NCBI RefSeq assembly: GCF_014199595.1
Contig: NZ_JACHNX010000012.1
Location: 1-64,000 of the forward strand
Source of the DNA: Sphingomonas yabuuchiae
GTDB lineage: Bacteria; Pseudomonadota; Alphaproteobacteria; Sphingomonadales; Sphingomonadaceae
DNA: 64,000 nt
Direction: 5' to 3'
The position numbers and the translations under genes are program-made. Below are positions 63,112 to 64,000 of the stretch, in pieces. The notes under the pieces are model-generated. The model saw only the letters and a list, made by a program, of their open reading frames with translations, was not told the origin of the DNA and ran no database searches. Within the stretch, counting starts at the first letter, position 1, and every line of letters starts with the position of its first letter.

Positions 63112-63393
63112 TCAGTCGACGTTGTTCTGAACGATCGCGCCGTTCACCGGGTTGAAATAGACCTCGGCGCGCTTGCCGTCCTTGGTGTGGGCGTAGATCT
63201 CGTAGCAGCTGCCCGACACCTGAAAGACCTTGACGTCGCGATAGCCCATCTTCGCGACGCGGCTTTTCATCTGTGCCGGCGTCATCCATTTGGCCTGTGG
63301 TGCCTTCGTGCAGACGGGTGCCGCCATCGCCATCGGCGCGGCTGCAATGGCGGCGAGAAAGCCTGCGACCTTCAGGGGGGCGAATCGGATCAT
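63112..63393 (-). CDS. Exported PepSY-domain protein
   Basis: A 93-residue protein with a signal peptide (cleavage near AMAAPVC) and a single PepSY-like domain (MTPAQMKSRVAKMGYRDVKVFQV, here QMKSRVAKMGYRDVKVF). Two Cys (VCTKAP and SCYEIY) could form a disulfide. PepSY proteins may modulate peptidases or redox partners. It ends two bases before the cytochrome b start and is probably the first gene of that operon. Confidence 0.83.
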   Translation of the reverse strand: MIRFAPLKVAGFLAAIAAAPMAMAAPVCTKAPQAKWMTPAQMKSRVAKMGYRDVKVFQVSGSCYEIYAHTKDGKRAEVYFNPVNGAIVQNNVD

Positions 63394-63587
63394 CGAACGA
63401 GCTCCTGTCAGAGGCGGGATAGCCTCGATGACCGGAAGATCGCAGCAGCGCCTGACCGAATCCTGACAGCGCGGCGAGTATTTCCCACGTCTCGAAAAAT
63501 GCGCTGGCCATCGGCCTGTCAGGTCGTCGTCAGGACCGGGTTCGATAGCGGGGCAGCCGCATTTCCGGCGGCAATGGAGTATCGACC

Positions 63588-64000
63588 ATGATGAAGTCCT
63601 TGATCGTCGCTGCCGCCGGTGCCGCGACCATTTTCGCCGTCAGCGTGACCGCCGCGCCGTCGGAGCCGACCCGCCCGCTCGCCGCCAGCACGCGGGCGAA
63701 CCTCGAGGCCGCGATGCATGGGGAGGCCTATGCCAACCTGAAGTATCTGCGGTACGCCGACCAGGCGCAGGCGGCGGGAAAACCCGAACTCGCCAAGCTC
63801 TTCCGCGCGTCAGCCAACGTCGAAGCCAACGAGCACTTCGATCGTGAAGCGCAAGCGCTGCGGCTCGGCAGCACCAACAATGTGAATCTCGAGGACGCCA
63901 TGAAGGGTGAGCACTACGAGAATGTCACGATGTACGTGAATTTCGCCAAAGAGGCGGAGGCGGCCGGCGACACCAAGGTGGCGCAGATGTTCCGCCAGAT
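63588..64000 (+). CDS. Exported rubrerythrin/ferritin-like protein, cut by window end
   Basis: The first 137 residues are visible: a signal peptide (MKSLIVAAAGAATIFAVSV) and a ferritin-like di-iron domain with Glu residues in LEAAMHGEAYANLKY and VEANEHFDREA, and with KGEHYENVTMY. It resembles rubrerythrins, which reduce peroxide; the rubredoxin-like part, if present, lies beyond the window. It is divergent from the PepSY gene and continues past 64000. Confidence 0.8.
   Translation, partial: MMKSLIVAAAGAATIFAVSVTAAPSEPTRPLAASTRANLEAAMHGEAYANLKYLRYADQAQAAGKPELAKLFRASANVEANEHFDREAQALRLGSTNNVNLEDAMKGEHYENVTMYVNFAKEAEAAGDTKVAQMFRQ

Overview
The window looks like part of a large plasmid or secondary replicon of a sphingomonad (Sphingomonas, Sphingobium, Novosphingobium or a close relative; Alphaproteobacteria). 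The reasons are the high GC content, the style of the proteins, a RepA (RPA-type) initiator flanked by ten iteron copies, and a neighbouring RepC-like initiator. The plasmid-type maintenance genes (single-strand-binding protein, primase-like Toprim protein, strawberry-notch helicase, SOS mutasome) and the site-specific recombinases also fit. The genus is inferred from gene style only; no rRNA or tRNA gene is present to fix it.

Layout. 1-5.7 kb: sulfite oxidation. A LysR regulator, a TDT-family exporter, a Tat-exported SorA-type sulfite dehydrogenase and its cytochrome c lie on the minus strand. They diverge from a second, cytosolic-type sulfite oxidase followed by an MgtC-like protein. 5.8-8.9 kb: a minus-strand operon of DUF305 protein, YVTN beta-propeller protein, ECF sigma factor and anti-sigma factor, with a plausible ECF promoter. 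9.0-10.9 kb: a fluoride-resistance unit, made of a fluoride riboswitch, a CLC-F-type antiporter and a DUF190 protein. 11.2-22.9 kb: a strawberry-notch helicase/methyltransferase faces an SOS cassette (imuA-imuB-dnaE2) preceded by a LexA box; an MDR oxidoreductase follows. 23-30.5 kb: the plasmid core, with Toprim, two HNH-like proteins, SSB, RepC, RepA with two iteron clusters, and a four-gene HTH / small protein / membrane protein / MarR unit.

30.5-38.6 kb: an accessory stretch. It holds a possible structured RNA with a strong terminator, a DUF3800 protein coupled to a wHTH protein, a 67-base hairpin, a tyrosine recombinase coupled to a proteasome-fold (HslV-like) protein, a GHKL ATPase with a C-terminal nuclease-like motif, a VapBC pair, and a serine recombinase next to a perfect palindrome. 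38.6-48.5 kb: a compact sulfur module. A peroxiredoxin-ArsR-DsrE operon diverges from a long plus-strand operon of tightly spaced, mostly overlapping genes. That operon encodes persulfide dioxygenase, two YeeE/YedE proteins, a DUF442 protein, SQR, TauE, a TlpA fusion, two DsbA-like proteins, a second persulfide dioxygenase and a TsdA-like dihaem cytochrome. The module is flanked by copies of one short sequence. 48.5-50.9 kb: an IS1182-like transposase and a second resolvase.

51-64 kb: two small exported proteins, an exported catalase-peroxidase, an outer-membrane factor plus heavy-metal RND pump without an adaptor gene, a VIT1/CCC1 transporter, a two-component system cotranscribed with a cytochrome b and a PepSY protein, and a rubrerythrin-like protein cut by the window end.

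Taken together the replicon carries stress and detoxification functions. Sulfide can be oxidised by SQR and persulfide dioxygenases to sulfite; sulfite can be exported by TauE or TDT or oxidised to sulfate by the two sulfite oxidases. Fluoride, metal and peroxide defences and inducible mutagenesis complete the set.
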